Positions 42,431-54,548 of a stretch of DNA of 64,000 bases are shown here, one piece after another. The number at the start of each line of letters is the position of its first letter. Position 1 is the first letter of the stretch. The notes beneath the pieces are model-generated. The model was given only the letters and a program-made list of their open reading frames with translations, did not search any database and was not told the origin of the DNA. Origin of the DNA: Isochrysis galbana (Eukaryota > Haptophyta > Isochrysidales > Isochrysidaceae); assembly GCA_018136815.1 (NCBI GenBank), contig CM030935.1:2836799-2900798 (forward strand), read 5' to 3'. The translations under genes and the position numbers were made by a program.

Positions 42431-45400
42431 TCATGGTATCCTCAGTGTTGGTGGCATTTTGGGATAAGTCCGGCCTTCGTCCTTATTACGAGAAGAACAG
42501 CACCACGAAGAGCCATAGATGAAGTATTCCATCAGGGTGTTGAAGAGGAAAGCTTGCTGTCTCTCCGTCTCCCATCCACCAAATGATCCAGCGGCATTTG
42601 TTAGATGCAGCACACGGCTGGCTGCAAACGGCTGGAGGGTCTGCAGCACCTGCAATGGAGCGCATTCAGAAACTTCGTCAACAATCCCCTCGTCATTAAG
42701 GATCCCCTCGTCATTAAGGACGAATGGGTTTGGAGCACCTATGCCCCAATCGGCGTTCGCAACATCCGGTCATGACCTCCAAACCGCCGATTCAGACTAC
42801 ACTTCAGCCCATCTCATGCAATTTTTGTACACGGAGCTCGACCCCTCGTACCCTCTAAGTACGTTTAGAGTATACTTTAGCACCCTCTCGTAGCGGTACG
42901 CCAGGGTCATTGACCCACCTCCCGTCAACGACAGCATGACCGTGATTGGCGCCTTCGAGCCGGGTGCAAGCGCTCCGCAAGGCCCGGGAAAGCAGCACGC
43001 ACTTGCACATTCGTCGAGCCCCTCGGAAGGGATACACGAGAAGAGGACCGCTTAATGTCGGGCGAAGTGCGAGGATCCTTTAAAAACGAGTGGCCGCGAA
43101 TGGGCAGCGGCGGCGTTTCGGCGCCGCCGAACTTCTCCTTGCGCATCCCGAATTGCATCGGAGCAGAGAGCATCTGCAGCTTGTGCGTATCGAGGAGGAA
43201 GCTAGTGGAGCACTTGAAAGGGAAGGCCATGCTACGCGGCGCCCCTGGGATGCACGAATAGCGCGGAACGAGGTTAGGGACGGCCAAGTTTTGCCCATAC
43301 CCAAGCGAAGGTGCGCAGAGTTGCCGTACTAGACGTGAGCCGCCCCTTCAGACAACGCAACACTTTTCGAAAGGTAAGGTACAAAGGCCTGACAGCAACT
43401 CGCGTCGAGCGCCGCGGGCGTGCTCACCGGGATAGAGGCACGAGGGGATGACGTCCGTCAGTTCCGACCGGTCGCATAGGCATTCGAACAGCGGAACGAT
43501 GAGAGTACGGTTGAGCACTCTCGCGACTGCCATGGCGTCGCGCAACGCGTGCAATTGAACTGCCATAAGCTCGACATTAGCGCGCAGGCGCGAGGATCTC
43601 TTGAGTGCCTCTATCGCCAGCATGTTACCGGCGCGCTGTGGACCGAGCCCATGTCTTTGGTCTTCTCCGCAAGGACCGCCTGCGCCATGGTGTGTTCGAG
43701 GAGCAGCTAGTGTGGTGAGCCAGCCAGCAGTGGCAAGCGAGTGCAGACTCGACAAGTGGCGGTCGCCTCCGTGAACGTTCAACACAGCTCGTACCTACGC
43801 ATGGCGCGGGATCCGAGGGCGCGGCTGGTATATCAAAGGTGAGGTAGTTGCCCTGCTCGAAGTAGGCAGGCTCCACCACTGCCCAAAGCCCCGACTCCAC
43901 CATCCTCCATCTCTTCCCCGCATCACCAAATTCTGTGAAGGTGGCGTGCACTGACATGCACCCTCGCGTCGCGCCCGCTTGTTGCACCCAGACCTGCAAC
44001 GAGGGTAGTACCGTGCGTTATGGCATGCCCGTGCACGGCAGAGGCGGCCGTGACTCCGATGGGCTGATGGACGCTCGTTGTCTGCCGCTCAACTGCAGCT
44101 CCGTGCCGATGCGCTGGAAGGGGGCGAGCAGCCCCTTCTTCTCCCATGATGGACAAGCGAGCCGCCCTCTGCCCTTGGCAACCCGCCTGGTGCGCGCACT
44201 AGGTGACCAGAGCAGAAGAACTCTGCCGGAAGCGGGGCCATCTTCAACCCGAAAGGCGCGTTGATGATCCGGCCACCTAGGCCGGCAGCGGTAACCGGAT
44301 AGAAGGGGTCCGCTCCGGCGTCGAGGGGACGCGCTGTAGTGACTAGGCGATTGAAGACTCCCTGGTCATCGGACCACTCGTCAGACAGCCGGAGTGTGGA
44401 GAGTGCCCACTCGCGCAGAAATCGGAGAGGCGCCTGGGCGCCTGCTGCAAACCAGAGCACGCCGGTGTTGAAGACTGCGCCATTGCGGTTTCCGGGGGAA
44501 TGGCCACACATGAATGGTGAGGAGGCTCGTGGGCTCTTGTCGCGGTCGGCCGAAAGGTCGAGGCAGTCCGTGGAGGCACCAATCGTTGCGCCGCCTTCGC
44601 GAAGCGTCTCCAAGAGTGCTAACGGTGACTTCACCCACACGACGTCGGAGTCGGAGACGAGAACGTGGCGGCCTGTGCGCAGCACCTATCATACGAGAGA
44701 AGGCACAAGGGTAGGCAAGGGAGACATCGGAGAGGAGGCGTTGGGAGAGTTTGAGGGGGTCGAAAAGAAGCTTCCAAGTTGAGACATACAAGACCGGGAT
44801 ACGCAGCGTTGGCACCTGTGCGATGAGCTCAGCTTTGAGAAAGCCCATGCGATGGAAGAGGTATGGGGCGTGACGGAAATGCACCTCCGGGAGGGCTCCG
44901 GAGATGTTGTAAGCAGGCAAGCCTCGCTCACGCATGGCCCATAAGGCGGTCCCGTCGAAAGCGCCAATCTGCATGCCGAGGGGAATATGTGCATGTCGCG
45001 CGCAAATCGCACTACCCCTGTTCCCTCACGAAACGTACAGCCCAGGGCGTGCGGCCCTACGCCGGGGCTGCCATGGGTGCCACTGCTAGATGAGCTCCGG
45101 GAAGGGACTTCCGAAAGCGCGAGGCTGGTGGGCACATCACGGCAGCACACCATGAGCGAGTCTCCATGCCCGAGCTGAATGATGTGGTGCGCCCAATTGG
45201 TGAGCATCTCAAGCACCCCGGCCGAGCCAAATCCAAGCCAGGCGGTACCGCCGACTGGCACGTGCCGCAGCAGAGTGTCGATCTCGGCATTCGGGGGGTG
45301 CACCTCAGGTAGAGGCTTCCCAACCACCGATGTCGCCGTCCAGCGTGTCTGGCCATCGAGCTGCAATATCCGCCGTACAGTATCCGACTCCTTCTTCGCC

Positions 45401-45729
45401 TGCTCCGTGTCTGCGATACCACGGAGGCGCGAGCTGGGCGGCGGCTCCGGTTGCGAGAGTGCCTCGAGCACCGCCCGCCGCGCCTCCTCTGGCTGATCGC
45501 CGCCCGTCTTGCCCGGTGCCTTGGCGGCCGGCGGGATGGCGAAATGTCCCGTCGGTGCCGCCGCGGCGATCCTCGCGCTTAAAAGGAGGTCAGTGGCAGC
45601 GACCGTGCCCGCGTGCACGAGCGACGTCGAGCGCGTCGTGCGCGGCTCTCTGTACAGAAGGCTCCGCAGGCCGAGCGATGCGAGCAGTGCTCCGCAAAAG
45701 AACAGCGGAAGTCGCCGCTTCCAGCGCAT
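42431..45729 (-). CDS. XEG113/GT77-like glycosyltransferase, type II membrane protein (seven or more exons)
   Basis: Exons on the minus strand: 45136-45729, 44816-44968, 44200-44685, one from 43992 to about 43790, one ending at 43428, 43038-43244 and 42431-42738. Donors are GTGCCC, GTGCCA, GTGCGC, GTGAGC and GTGTAT. The ATG at 45729 gives MRWKRRLPLFFCGALLASLG, a short cytosolic tail and signal anchor. AFDGTALWAMRERGLPAYN and GRHVLVSDSDVVWVKSPL carry the DxD metal/nucleotide-sugar motif (D261, D263) of nucleotide-diphospho-sugar transferases. Later blocks FGDAGKRWRMVESGLW, RDAMAVARVLNRTLIVP and FKCSTSFLLDTHKL match the C-terminal half of plant XEG113-like arabinosyltransferases. The final exon ends MEYFIYGSSWCCSSR. 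A Golgi enzyme glycosylating wall or scale glycoproteins is inferred. The junction between 43790 and 43640 is unresolved. Confidence 0.8.
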
Positions 45730-46360
45730 CCGGCCGGCTCGCAGGGGCAGCCAAGGTGCGGGCGCGCGGTAAAGGCGCGGCGCGTCGAGGAGCACGAGAG
45801 CAGGAGAGGAAGGGGGAGAGGGAGAGAGGGGGAGAGGGGCGGCGAGGCGCCCCACTCCGCCGCCCCCTCGGGCCGACGCAACACGACTAGGCACTCAAGA
45901 ATTCACACCTCTCTCACATGAAAGAAGAGATCTCTCCTCTCAAGGAGCTCCTAGTTTAAAATATTCAGAGGGCATCTTGTCTCTTCATCTGTGCTCACAA
46001 TGGAGGATAGCGGTATAATTGAATATTCTAGTAGTATCAATAATACCCGAGATGTGAGAGTAAGAAAAAACTGGAGTTGCCCAACGCCGCCGCTGTCATC
46101 AAATAAAGCCCGTTGCCCGCAACCTCACGCTCCCTTTGTTCTGCCGCACTCTCTCCTCTCTCCCTCTCGGCCTCCTCGGAATAGGGAGAAGCAAGGTGAA
46201 GTCTAGATCCCTGGCGCAGTGTGAACGGGCGTAGCTGTGAAACGCCCCCACACTTTATGAAATACTGGGAGTCCCTTCTACTCTACTACTACTATAGAGT
46301 ACAGTAGAGTAGAGTACTCTAGAGTATGTACTTCTTAGAAGTAAGCGAGGATTGCTGCGG
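45730..46360. other. Divergent intergenic region
   Basis: This stretch separates the glycosyltransferase and the PAP2 gene, transcribed away from each other, so it should hold both promoters. A palindromic cluster of GAGTA/TACTC words lies at 46275-46330, directly before the PAP2 start. No gene is seen. Confidence 0.5.
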
Positions 46361-47293
46361 ATGGCGGCGGCCGCCTCCCGCTGGCCCCGCGACGGCGAGG
46401 CGCTCGACCTGCTGGACAAGCGAGCGTCCGCACCGGTGTTCCGGCTATGCCTGCCCGCACCTCTCGAGCTTGTCCTCTCAGTTCCCGGCTGCTTCTTTGG
46501 CATGCCCGCTGCAGGAGCACCGGCTGCGCTGATGCTCGCTCTCTTAGCGGGTGGGGAGGGGAACTGGCCGACTGCGGCATGGATATGGACTTGGCTGCTT
46601 GGTGGCGCGATGCTCTCTGTGCACATGACCCTGCTCTTTGGGTGGGACGAGCGACGGCCCGCCGCCACCACCGCGCTCGCCGCCAAGACGGTCTACTCGG
46701 TAGCGTCTGTTGTGTGTGCGCCGCTCGTTGCTGTTGCGAGCGCCTACTTGCTCGGGCTTCCCGGCGGAGGCGCGGCGAACGCCTACCTGCTGATCTGGCA
46801 CGCCGCCATCGGCCCAGTGCTTGCGCTCAAGCAGGCAGCGCGCCGTCGAAGGCCAGTGGCAGCCGTGCACCACCCAGGAGGGGATCTCCCCGTCAGGGCG
46901 CTTGGCGCGATCGGGTCCATTGTCTCGCATGACGCTAATGCCTCCTTCCCCAGCGGGGACGCCGCGGGCGCGGTTGCCTTTGCCCTTCCGCTCTGGCGCT
47001 GCGCAGGTCTGTGGAAGGCTGCTGTCGCCTGCGTCATCCTGTCGTGCTGCGGACGGCTCTACTGGCACGCTCACCATCTCCTCGACGTGGTGGTTGGCTG
47101 CCTCATCGCCTTTGCCGCTAGCCTGGCGGTAGAGGCTTCCATGACGGGCCGCGGCGGTGTGTGCGACGCCGCGTGGTGGCACCCGATCATTGCGCAGATT
47201 GCCGTGCTTGCCACCGTCAAGGCACTGCGCCTGGATGCCAAGCTCGCCCAGACGGTGGCCGCGGCTGCAGCAAAGAAGGGATCGCGAAGGTGA
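46361..47293 (+). CDS. PAP2-superfamily phosphatase, integral membrane
   Basis: A single exon of 310 residues from the ATG at 46361. The three PAP2 motifs are present in order: K157-x6-R164-P165 (KQAARRRRP), PSGD at 197-200 in place of the commoner PSGH, and R232-x5-H238-x3-D242 (GRLYWHAHHLLD). About six hydrophobic segments surround them (LELVLSVPGCFFG, AWIWTWLLGGAMLSVHMTLL, VYSVASVVCAPLVAVASAYL, AVACVILSCC, VVVGCLIAFAASLA), as in lipid phosphatases and dolichyl-pyrophosphatases. The active site would face the lumen or outside. The exact lipid substrate is unknown. The Asp in the second motif occurs in some family members but is worth noting. Confidence 0.85.
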   Translation: MAAAASRWPRDGEALDLLDKRASAPVFRLCLPAPLELVLSVPGCFFGMPAAGAPAALMLALLAGGEGNWPTAAWIWTWLLGGAMLSVHMTLLFGWDERRPAATTALAAKTVYSVASVVCAPLVAVASAYLLGLPGGGAANAYLLIWHAAIGPVLALKQAARRRRPVAAVHHPGGDLPVRALGAIGSIVSHDANASFPSGDAAGAVAFALPLWRCAGLWKAAVACVILSCCGRLYWHAHHLLDVVVGCLIAFAASLAVEASMTGRGGVCDAAWWHPIIAQIAVLATVKALRLDAKLAQTVAAAAAKKGSRR

Positions 47294-49112
47294 CATTCGA
47301 AGGGGTGGAGGTGAGGCAGGGCCACACCAAAAGTAGGTAGGCCATTGAGCAAGAGAGGAAAGGGCAGAGGAGCGCGTCGGGGAGAAGGGAACGTCTAGTA
47401 TCCTCTTCTACAAATGCCTTCTCTTTGCTAGGAGACGGGCTACCCCCGCTGCCGTTACCGCTTGGTACTGCTACTGCCGTTCCCTCTATTGCCACACTAC
47501 CGTTAGCTTGAAATGAAAACTCCTGAGCATCCGGGGTCTCTTCGTTTCGCAGGACTCAGTAGATCAAAAATTTTCCCACTGAAACCTCCCCGCCGCGGAA
47601 TCTGGCGGCGGCAAAATAGGGGTAGCAGAGCAACGGCGTCCTCGGCGTGACAGCGCCTCGGCTAGCTCGGCGAAGGCCTTTGCGCCTTGCCACAGGCAGA
47701 GAGCGAACGCGCGGCGAGGCGATTACAAAGCAGATGTGCGGCGCTTGGATTCATTCGTGTTGCATGTTATACAGCGGGCGCCACGCGCGCTAGCTGCTAT
47801 TCGTCCTACTTTCATTTGTATGCTGTGCACGGACTTGCCGCTTGCAAGGTCTAATGTGAACTATCCCTGAGCTCCTTGCGCAAATCGTCGGGCAATTGAA
47901 AGGTCGCAATGCCGTGTAGCGTGTAGCATTCATGCGCGCGTGCGGTGGGTGGGGGCAAGCGCGGCCGGAGGCGTAGGAGGTAGGTGGGGGGTGTCGGGGG
48001 GAGGGACTAAATGCATGCCGCATGCTGTTGCGGCGCACGATCATGATTGCTGCATGATTATTGCGACCCGCGACCCGCCAATTTCCGCCAAGACAAGAGT
48101 AAAATCTTCCTAAAAATCTTCGCTACGTGTACGGCGCGAGGCAGCGTTCTTATGATCCTCCCTACTACCCGTCTTTAACCACCGTCAACCCCTTTCCCCT
48201 CCCCCAGTCAAGACTAGGGCTCGGTTAAAGCTATAAATCGATGCTAGCAATAGCCTCTAAGCTATTAATCGGCTAGTAATCAGGGGTTTTGGACGGCTAA
48301 TCACTAATAGGCTAGGGAGTGCCAAGAAACTCCCCCTATTAATCGATTGTGATAGGGGGGGGGGGGCGTCAAGCCCCTCGCCGCAGGGTCGAAGAGACTC
48401 GTAGGTGTGCGCTTCAGAGGTCCTTTGCCTTTGTTTGGGCTTGGGCCTCGCAACCTCCACTTGGGCCTCATCTTGAGACCGCGATTTCGGGCCGCGCCTC
48501 CCCATTACTCCCGCTCGCAGAGTGAGAGTGGGGAGTGGGGGGAGGGGGGTTGTGTGCGCCCCCTTTCTTTCCTTGCGCGCGCCCCCGAGTGTTTCCCGCG
48601 TTTTCTCTCGTCCAAGAGTTCCCCGAGAGTCGAGAGTCGCGCCCATGGCCGCACTCCCTGGGGCTCTGGGCGAGCTCTCTCGACCACCGTCACCCCATGC
48701 TCGTGTGAGCGGTGTTCCCGCCGGTGCCATGCCTCCCTCCAGCCCCAGTGCTCCCTGTGCTCAGCCCTCCGTGAGCACAGTCGCCCCTGGATGGAGAGCC
48801 CCATCCCCTGCCTGTCTCAACAATCTTTAGGGTCCCAATCCATATCCACAGCCACAACCACTCCACGCCGCCAGTCACATGGTAGCGGAGGCGTGTCCGG
48901 CTCACTGCCCGCCCCACCCACTGCCTCACCTCCTGTCCTCGCCTCGCCCACGGCTCCGCCATCTCACCAGCCTCCATGCCTCCATCGTCACACTCCGCAC
49001 TTCCACCCTTGATCCACCAACATCACATTGCCGATGCCGATGTGCCGGGGGCCCCTGGCTGAGCGGGCCCAGAAATCTGGCTCAGGGTCTATACGCCCTC
49101 GAGCTCTAGGAG
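47294..49112. other. Intergenic, repeat tail only
   Basis: 48105-48160 is a minus-strand retroelement tail (CGCCGTACACGTAGCG then AAGATTTTTAGG) like that at 1765. A G-run lies at 48355-48366. No supported gene. Confidence 0.5.
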
Positions 49113-49229
49113 TTACTCGACTATGGCGGCATAGACCGCCGTATCCGTATCGTTGAGTGAGAGGTCGAAAATGGCGTCAAAGTCGGCCAGCCAGTCGTCT
49201 TCCTCGTTCGTGGTCTGGTTCCTGTGCAT
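49113..49229 (-). CDS. Short acidic coding stretch, possible last exon
   Basis: The minus-strand frame of 38 codons reads HRNQTTNEEDDWLADFDAIF then DLSLNDTDTAVYAAIVE and a stop at 49113. The spaced Trp/Phe/Leu among Asp/Glu resembles an acidic activation segment. Upstream exons are not identified, so it may be a terminal exon or chance. Confidence 0.3.
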   Translation of the reverse strand: MHRNQTTNEEDDWLADFDAIFDLSLNDTDTAVYAAIVE

Positions 49230-49280
49230 CGTGTGTGGGTAAGGCGAGGGTCAGCCGTGGTGTAGAAAATCTTGAGAGCT

Positions 49281-49316
49281 GATAAGCTGGCTAGCTTATC
49301 AGCTAGCCAGCTTATC
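49281..49316. repeat. Perfect 15-bp palindrome
   Basis: Arms GATAAGCTGGCTAGC (49281-49295) and GCTAGCCAGCTTATC (49302-49316) flank a 6-nt loop. CTTGAGA and TCTCAAG extend it outside with a 3-nt bulge. It could form a strong hairpin or cruciform. Confidence 0.85.
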
Positions 49317-49713
49317 TCAAGCTCGGACCCCACCTTGGCGCGAAGCGCGCTGAGAAATTTCGAGCGGAATTCGAACGAAATTTGGGCCGACGAGCGACGA
49401 GCCGTCCCGGAAGTTGTAGTAATCCTGGCGAGTTTCGGCAGCGAAATTTGAAATTTGGGTGGGTCGTCTGCGTCTGGCGCGGAACTTATTTGGCCGGACC
49501 CAAACCGCACGGCGCCCAAGCGCAAGGCGACGTTTGTGTTGCTACACGACTACGCGAACCGAGGCGGCGAGAACCCGGCGGCGCACACGGAGAACCCTGT
49601 TGGCGATGTGGCACGACCTCTGCCACGAATGTGTGGAGAAGCGCGGCAAGCCGCGTACTCGCGCACTATTGGCTCGCGAGTGCCGCGAGTAGCGAGTAGC
49701 GAGTAGGTGTAGG

Positions 49714-49752
49714 TTGTAGCAGTTGTAGTTGTAGTTGTAGTTGTAGTTGTTT
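49714..49752 (+). repeat. TTGTAG hexamer microsatellite
   Basis: About six copies of GTTGTA in tandem, followed by T-rich sequence to 49780. The 49380-49700 stretch before it has two competing open frames and no clear gene. Confidence 0.8.
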
Positions 49753-49754
49753 TG

Positions 49755-50640
49755 TTGTTTTTTGTTTAGTTCTATCATTTCTCGTCATTTCGGTTTGCGA
49801 GTTGTTGTATGGGCCTTGTTGAGACGCTTTGTTGGAGGGGAAATTAGCGGCACGGAAGGTGATTGTGATTGCCCTCGAATGTACCAATGTACCACTCAGC
49901 TGTTTACATTTATCGGTCGTGTATTTGATTAAACTACAAACGTGTACAGAAAATAAAACTACACTCGAATGTAGAGTACTTACAACTTACCGCCTTCCAC
50001 GGAGAGACATTTTCACAGTTAGATTTTTTTATTGAGCGCGGAGATAGGGGCGTTCTGCGAGGCGGGCCGCTCTGGTAGGAGAGGTTCCATCCACAGTTTG
50101 AAGTATTTACGAAAGACTCTTTCTGCCCTCTCCTCTCTACTCTAAGCTCTTCTCTCTCTTTGTCTCTCCTCTCCTATCTCTCTCTCGTCTCCTACAAGTA
50201 GGTGGTACAAAAAATAGTCGAACGCGAACGCAACTCAAACTTTTTGACCGTTTGAACATAGTCAACTACCTACTACTCCCTTGACCCCCAAAGTGAACAC
50301 TGTGAAAAACACTGATAATTTTCCTCGCGCCGCGTACACGCGGCGCTCAACACCTCTCGCGGCTGTGCCGCGAACACACCCAACTCACGGCGCGCGACAA
50401 TGAACACCCGTCAACTACATACTCACCCCCCCTAAAAAAGTGAACGCGCGTATTATTTTTACCACTTACTTGTACTCGCCTATAACACTCGCCTCTCCTC
50501 TGCCTATTTCTAGGAGAGGAGTACTATCTCTCCTCTCCTCTCCACTTCTCTTACTCCTCTCCCCTCTCCTCTCTTCTCCCGCCTCCCTCGTCCTGGTCTA
50601 TCCCCTTTTTTTTCAGCCGCCGCGTCCACGCCCGCCGAGG
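49755..50640. other. Upstream region of the F-box gene, no gene seen
   Basis: AT-rich to 50300, then CTCTCC-rich sequence at 50500-50600. Nothing recognisable. Confidence 0.5.
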
Positions 50641-51059
<419 letters not shown>

Positions 51060-51105
51060 CAGGGAAGCAGCCGCCCACTCGGTGCACGTACGCGTGCCGG
51101 TGGCG

Positions 51106-51953
51106 ATGCTCGAGTCTTGGCTTCTCGTCGAGCCGCCCCCTCCATCCGACGAGCCGCCCACCGCGCACCCGTGGGGGCCACTCCTTGCTCTCTCTCGCCG
51201 GGCGCTCTCGAGTGTCCTGCCACCGCCTCCATCCTCCTCTCACTCCTCTTCCTGCGGCCGACCGGACGCGAGCCGCTCTGTCGTGACGCACGCGATTGTA
51301 AGGCACGCCACGCCGACCACGCTCACCAGGTGCGCACGCACATCGCAGGCGCAACACGCCGCTCCACCGGCCGCTGACGCGCGAACCTACCCACCCCTTT
51401 CCTGCCCCTGTGTAGTCTGCCGTCAGACCTGATGTTGCAGGTGCTCGCCTCGCTCGACGCTCTTACACTATGTCGGCTAGCCCGTGTGTCCGTCGCGCTG
51501 AGACAACTCGCAGACGACCCGGTGGTGTGGCGTGCTGCGTGCGGCTGTCGAGGTCACCACGTTGGGCACTGCAAGGATCATGCGCGGTTGCGGCACGTGC
51601 AGGCGTGCATGTGGGCGAAGGAGATTGAGGCACGGGCCGAGAGGAGGCGCAAACTTGTGTTTCGTATGTGGAAGCGGCGAGTCATGAGTTGTCTACAGGC
51701 TGTGTGCGGCGCCGCCCTGATCCTCTTCCCTCTCATCTTGCTCTCCCGGCGGGTCTCGGGCTCGGGTAGAGGTGGCCACGGCGAGAGCGGCAAGATGCCC
51801 TTGGCTGCCGGTTTGATGAAGCTCGGCGCCGGCACACTCAGCTCCTCTCCTGGCTCTGCGCACGCACACGATGCACCGCACAAGCTCCTGTATGCTGACG
51901 TCGTCTGGGACGCGGCATGTAGCCATCGGCGGCCAAGCCCTCGGGGGGCGTGA
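51106..51953 (+). CDS. F-box protein with a C-terminal membrane segment (two exons)
   Basis: Exon 1 (51106-51329) and exon 2 (51416-51953) join in phase 2 through an 86-bp intron (GTGCGC...TGTAG), giving about 253 residues. Exon 1 is Pro/Ser-rich. Exon 2 opens with the F-box, about residues 76-115: LPSDLMLQVLASLDALTLCR, LARVSVALRQLADDPVVWRA. A basic stretch with EARAERRRKLVFRMWKRRVM is followed by one hydrophobic segment (LQAVCGAALILFPLILLS). F-box proteins recruit substrates to SCF ubiquitin ligases. A membrane-anchored F-box protein would act at a membrane surface, which is inference. The GA microsatellite lies directly upstream. Confidence 0.75.
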
Positions 51954-53259
51954 GAGGACGGGCGATGCCCCCATTGCTCATGGGCTAGCAGACGGGCCCC
52001 ATGTATGGTGGCGGTGTCTTGCCGCTCGAACGGTGCTAAGGGTGCTCTTGCACAAGCTCTGTAGCCTTTCCTTCCATACACCGCACATGCCACCAAACTC
52101 CATGCCCTGCACATGTCGCCAAAATTGGCCTGTGAATCTCGATGTATCGTCGGCGTGGGAGGCCATCCCGCGCCCCCACCACGTCCGTGCCTGTATTACC
52201 TCTGTGCAATCTTGACATCGCACCTCGACTCGACTTGCATGTGACTGCAGCCATGTGGGGAGGTTGTCGAAGACTTCGCGGGCCATTCATCCATCCACAA
52301 AGGCTAGAAGGTGGTCGAGAGGGCATGCGACAATGCCCAAGCATGCCCTCGGAGATACAACATCGTCGAGGCCCAAGCAAGAGCGCGACGTCATCGGGTT
52401 AACTGCTCAGAGGCGTCCGATAAGGGTATCTTGCAGCTTGACACAGAACTTGGCGGCGCGCTGAAGGGTGGTCCAGTGGATGAGCGCCGCCACTCAGTTG
52501 GGTTTGCTCGTGGACGGCTCCTACAAGGAGCGTGGGGAGAGCTTGTTGTAGGACAGCACCTCCATCGGATATCCGCGATGAGCACCACGTCCTCCTAGTA
52601 CAAATCTTCGCTCGTCAACGCCACATAAGCTTACGCTCACGTTACTGTGTGATATTGACATCTCCTCTAATATGAGCTCGGATGAGGCGGCTAGCTCTTG
52701 CCGTTTGTTTGTTTGTTGCGCTCTTTTCTCTCGTGGTTGGCATTCCAAGTTTGAGGACGCTAGGTGAATTCACAAGCACTAGAAGTCTAAAATCATTCTC
52801 TAGAGATGTGTACGTTGACGTGGTGCTTGGTGATGTTGTATGCATGCCAATCTGATGCCCGCTCGAATAAGGTATGCGCGCTACACGCCCTACGGTCCGC
52901 ACGGTTGCGCAACTAAGCTTATACTTGCTTGTTGCTTGTTGTAGTATTCCTGCTCATCTGTAGCCCGGTCACTCACTCTTTTGCACCAGCCTATTGTCGA
53001 ACTCCCTTGGCTGTCCAAGCATTCCCCAAGTTCCAAGTTCTTCCACTACCTGCCCCGGCAACTTCATCCCCCCTCCGACGAATTCCCTCCCACCCCACGA
53101 ATGGCAATGGCGGCTCGGTGAGCTAGTGATAGGACCTGGTAAGGGCGTTTTCCGAAACTTGCTTTACAAAACATCGGGGGGGAGGGGTTCGCGAACGCGA
53201 AACATACGCAAAACAAAAGATCGCGAAGCGCACTAACACTAGTCAGTAAATATATCAGT
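51954..53259. other. Intergenic, repeat segment at 52961
   Basis: 52961-53110 begins with TAGCCCGGTCACTCACT and matches 20210-20360 over about 140 bp (both contain CCCCACGAAnGGCAATGGCG). CAACTAAGCTTATACTTGCTTG at 52908-52930 is a weak relative of the element hairpins. No supported gene. Confidence 0.5.
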
Positions 53260-53595
53260 TCACTTGGCACGTGGCCCCTTTTGGTAGCTGCGGTGGTGTG
53301 GGTGGAGCTGTGGATCATAAGTGGGAATTGTATGAACAAGGGGAGTGGTGGGGAGGGACAAGGGACGAGGAGGAGGCGGGGGACATCGGGTACGGGGCAC
53401 GCGTATGAACAGGGCGGCCTCGCAAAAGCGGCGGAAGACCCGCCGCGACAAGCGTGGCCGCGGCGCCAAACAAAAGTGGTAGCCGCCGTGAATGTGGCAC
53501 GATGGGCGCTCGTTCATCGGCTCGAGGGAGTTCCCGTTCTCGTCGAACTCAAAGGCTAACCAAAACTCGGCGTTGATGTCGAGGATCGAGGACGA
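53260..53595 (-). CDS. Orphan exon, unrecognised
   Basis: On the minus strand SSSILDINAEFWLAFEFDEN, then SLEPMNERPSCHIHGGYHFC and RRVFRRFCEAALF reads as genuine protein. After about 53390 it becomes Pro-rich (RCPPPPPRPLSLP), so a donor may lie there. An in-frame TGA just upstream of 53600 implies an acceptor near 53595. Neighbouring exons and family are unknown. Confidence 0.4.
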   Translation of the reverse strand, partial: SSSILDINAEFWLAFEFDENGNSLEPMNERPSCHIHGGYHFCLAPRPRLSRRVFRRFCEAALFIRVPRTRCPPPPPRPLSLPTTPLVHTIPTYDPQLHPHHRSYQKGPRAK

Positions 53596-54159
53596 CGCCC
53601 TTCACATTCTTGTGGCTCTTGAGGATCGCTTTGTTTGATCTCGGAGAAGGTCTGCGAGGAGCAAGGGGTGCATGGGAGTGGTCAGATTGGTCATTCCTGT
53701 GCTAGCGCTCGCTCAGCTCAGTGATTGAGGCCTGGATTCTTCAGCTGGGCTCACAGCGCGCGCGCACCTGTGCTGGCATCGTGCGCGTCGGCGTGGATTG
53801 GTCTTGAGGAGGAGGTAGGGGCCATAAAAGTCAGTAGGTACCACTGGTACAATCCCGTCATGGGCAGGGCTACCAGGGGCACTGCCATTGCTCCCTCGGA
53901 CGGACTGCCCCGACGATCGGATCTCGCCGACGCGCAATGGCTAAGACCCACAACAGGTTTGATTTTAGCAATCTGGATATCTGGTTGGAGTTCAGATTTG
54001 GTATCCAGATAGTATCCGGATACCTCTGCAGCTCATTAGGAATATCCAGATAGATACTGATAGTCGGGCAGACATGCCAGTTATGCCAGATATTCGGAAT
54101 ATCCGGGTATCAGAAACTTCTTCTTATTCCCCCGGCGGCCACCTTAACCTTAAATAGAT

Positions 54160-54390
54160 CGGCGCCCCTCCGCCACCGTCGCCTCCACCGCCCTCACCGC
54201 CGCCTCCCTCACCGCCACCGCCTTCACCGCCGCCTCCCTTGCCACCGCCGCCTTCGCCGCCGCCTCCCTCGCCACCGCCGCCTTCGCCGCCGCCGCCTTC
54301 ACCGCCGCCGCCTTCGCCGCCGCCTCCCTCACCGCCGCCTCCCTCCCTGCCACCGCCGTCACCATCGCCGCCTTCACCGCCGCCGCCACG
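54160..54390 (+). repeat. PPPPS-coding minisatellite, possibly from a wall-protein gene
   Basis: A tandem 15-bp-type array of CCGCCGCCTTCACCG variants encodes (Ser-Pro-Pro-Pro-Pro)n in one plus frame through to LASCNPPPAERAGSRSLRR. SPPPP runs are typical of hydroxyproline-rich algal wall proteins such as pherophorins. The other strand gives only GEGGGG repeats. No signal peptide or globular domain is seen, and the frame is broken at 54549 by a DNA transposon. Confidence 0.55.
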
Positions 54391-54548
54391 TGAAGCCGAA
54401 CGAGGCCCCCTCGCCTCCTGCAATCCGCCTCCCGCAGAACGTGCGGGAAGCCGGTCACTGCGTCGTCAACCTGCCACCCCTCCACACCGGGCACGAACAG
54501 CTAGCTGCCTGTGCGGGTGCGGTCGCCCCTGGAGCGGGCGGAAGCCGG

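Noticed and set aside
46270-46330. CRISPR-like short repeats near the PAP2 start
   Set aside because: They are overlapping TACTC/GAGTA words without spacers, in a eukaryotic context.
54124-54423. Minus-strand Gly-Glu repeat protein
   Set aside because: It is the complement of a minisatellite whose plus frame (SPPPP) continues into non-repeat sequence.
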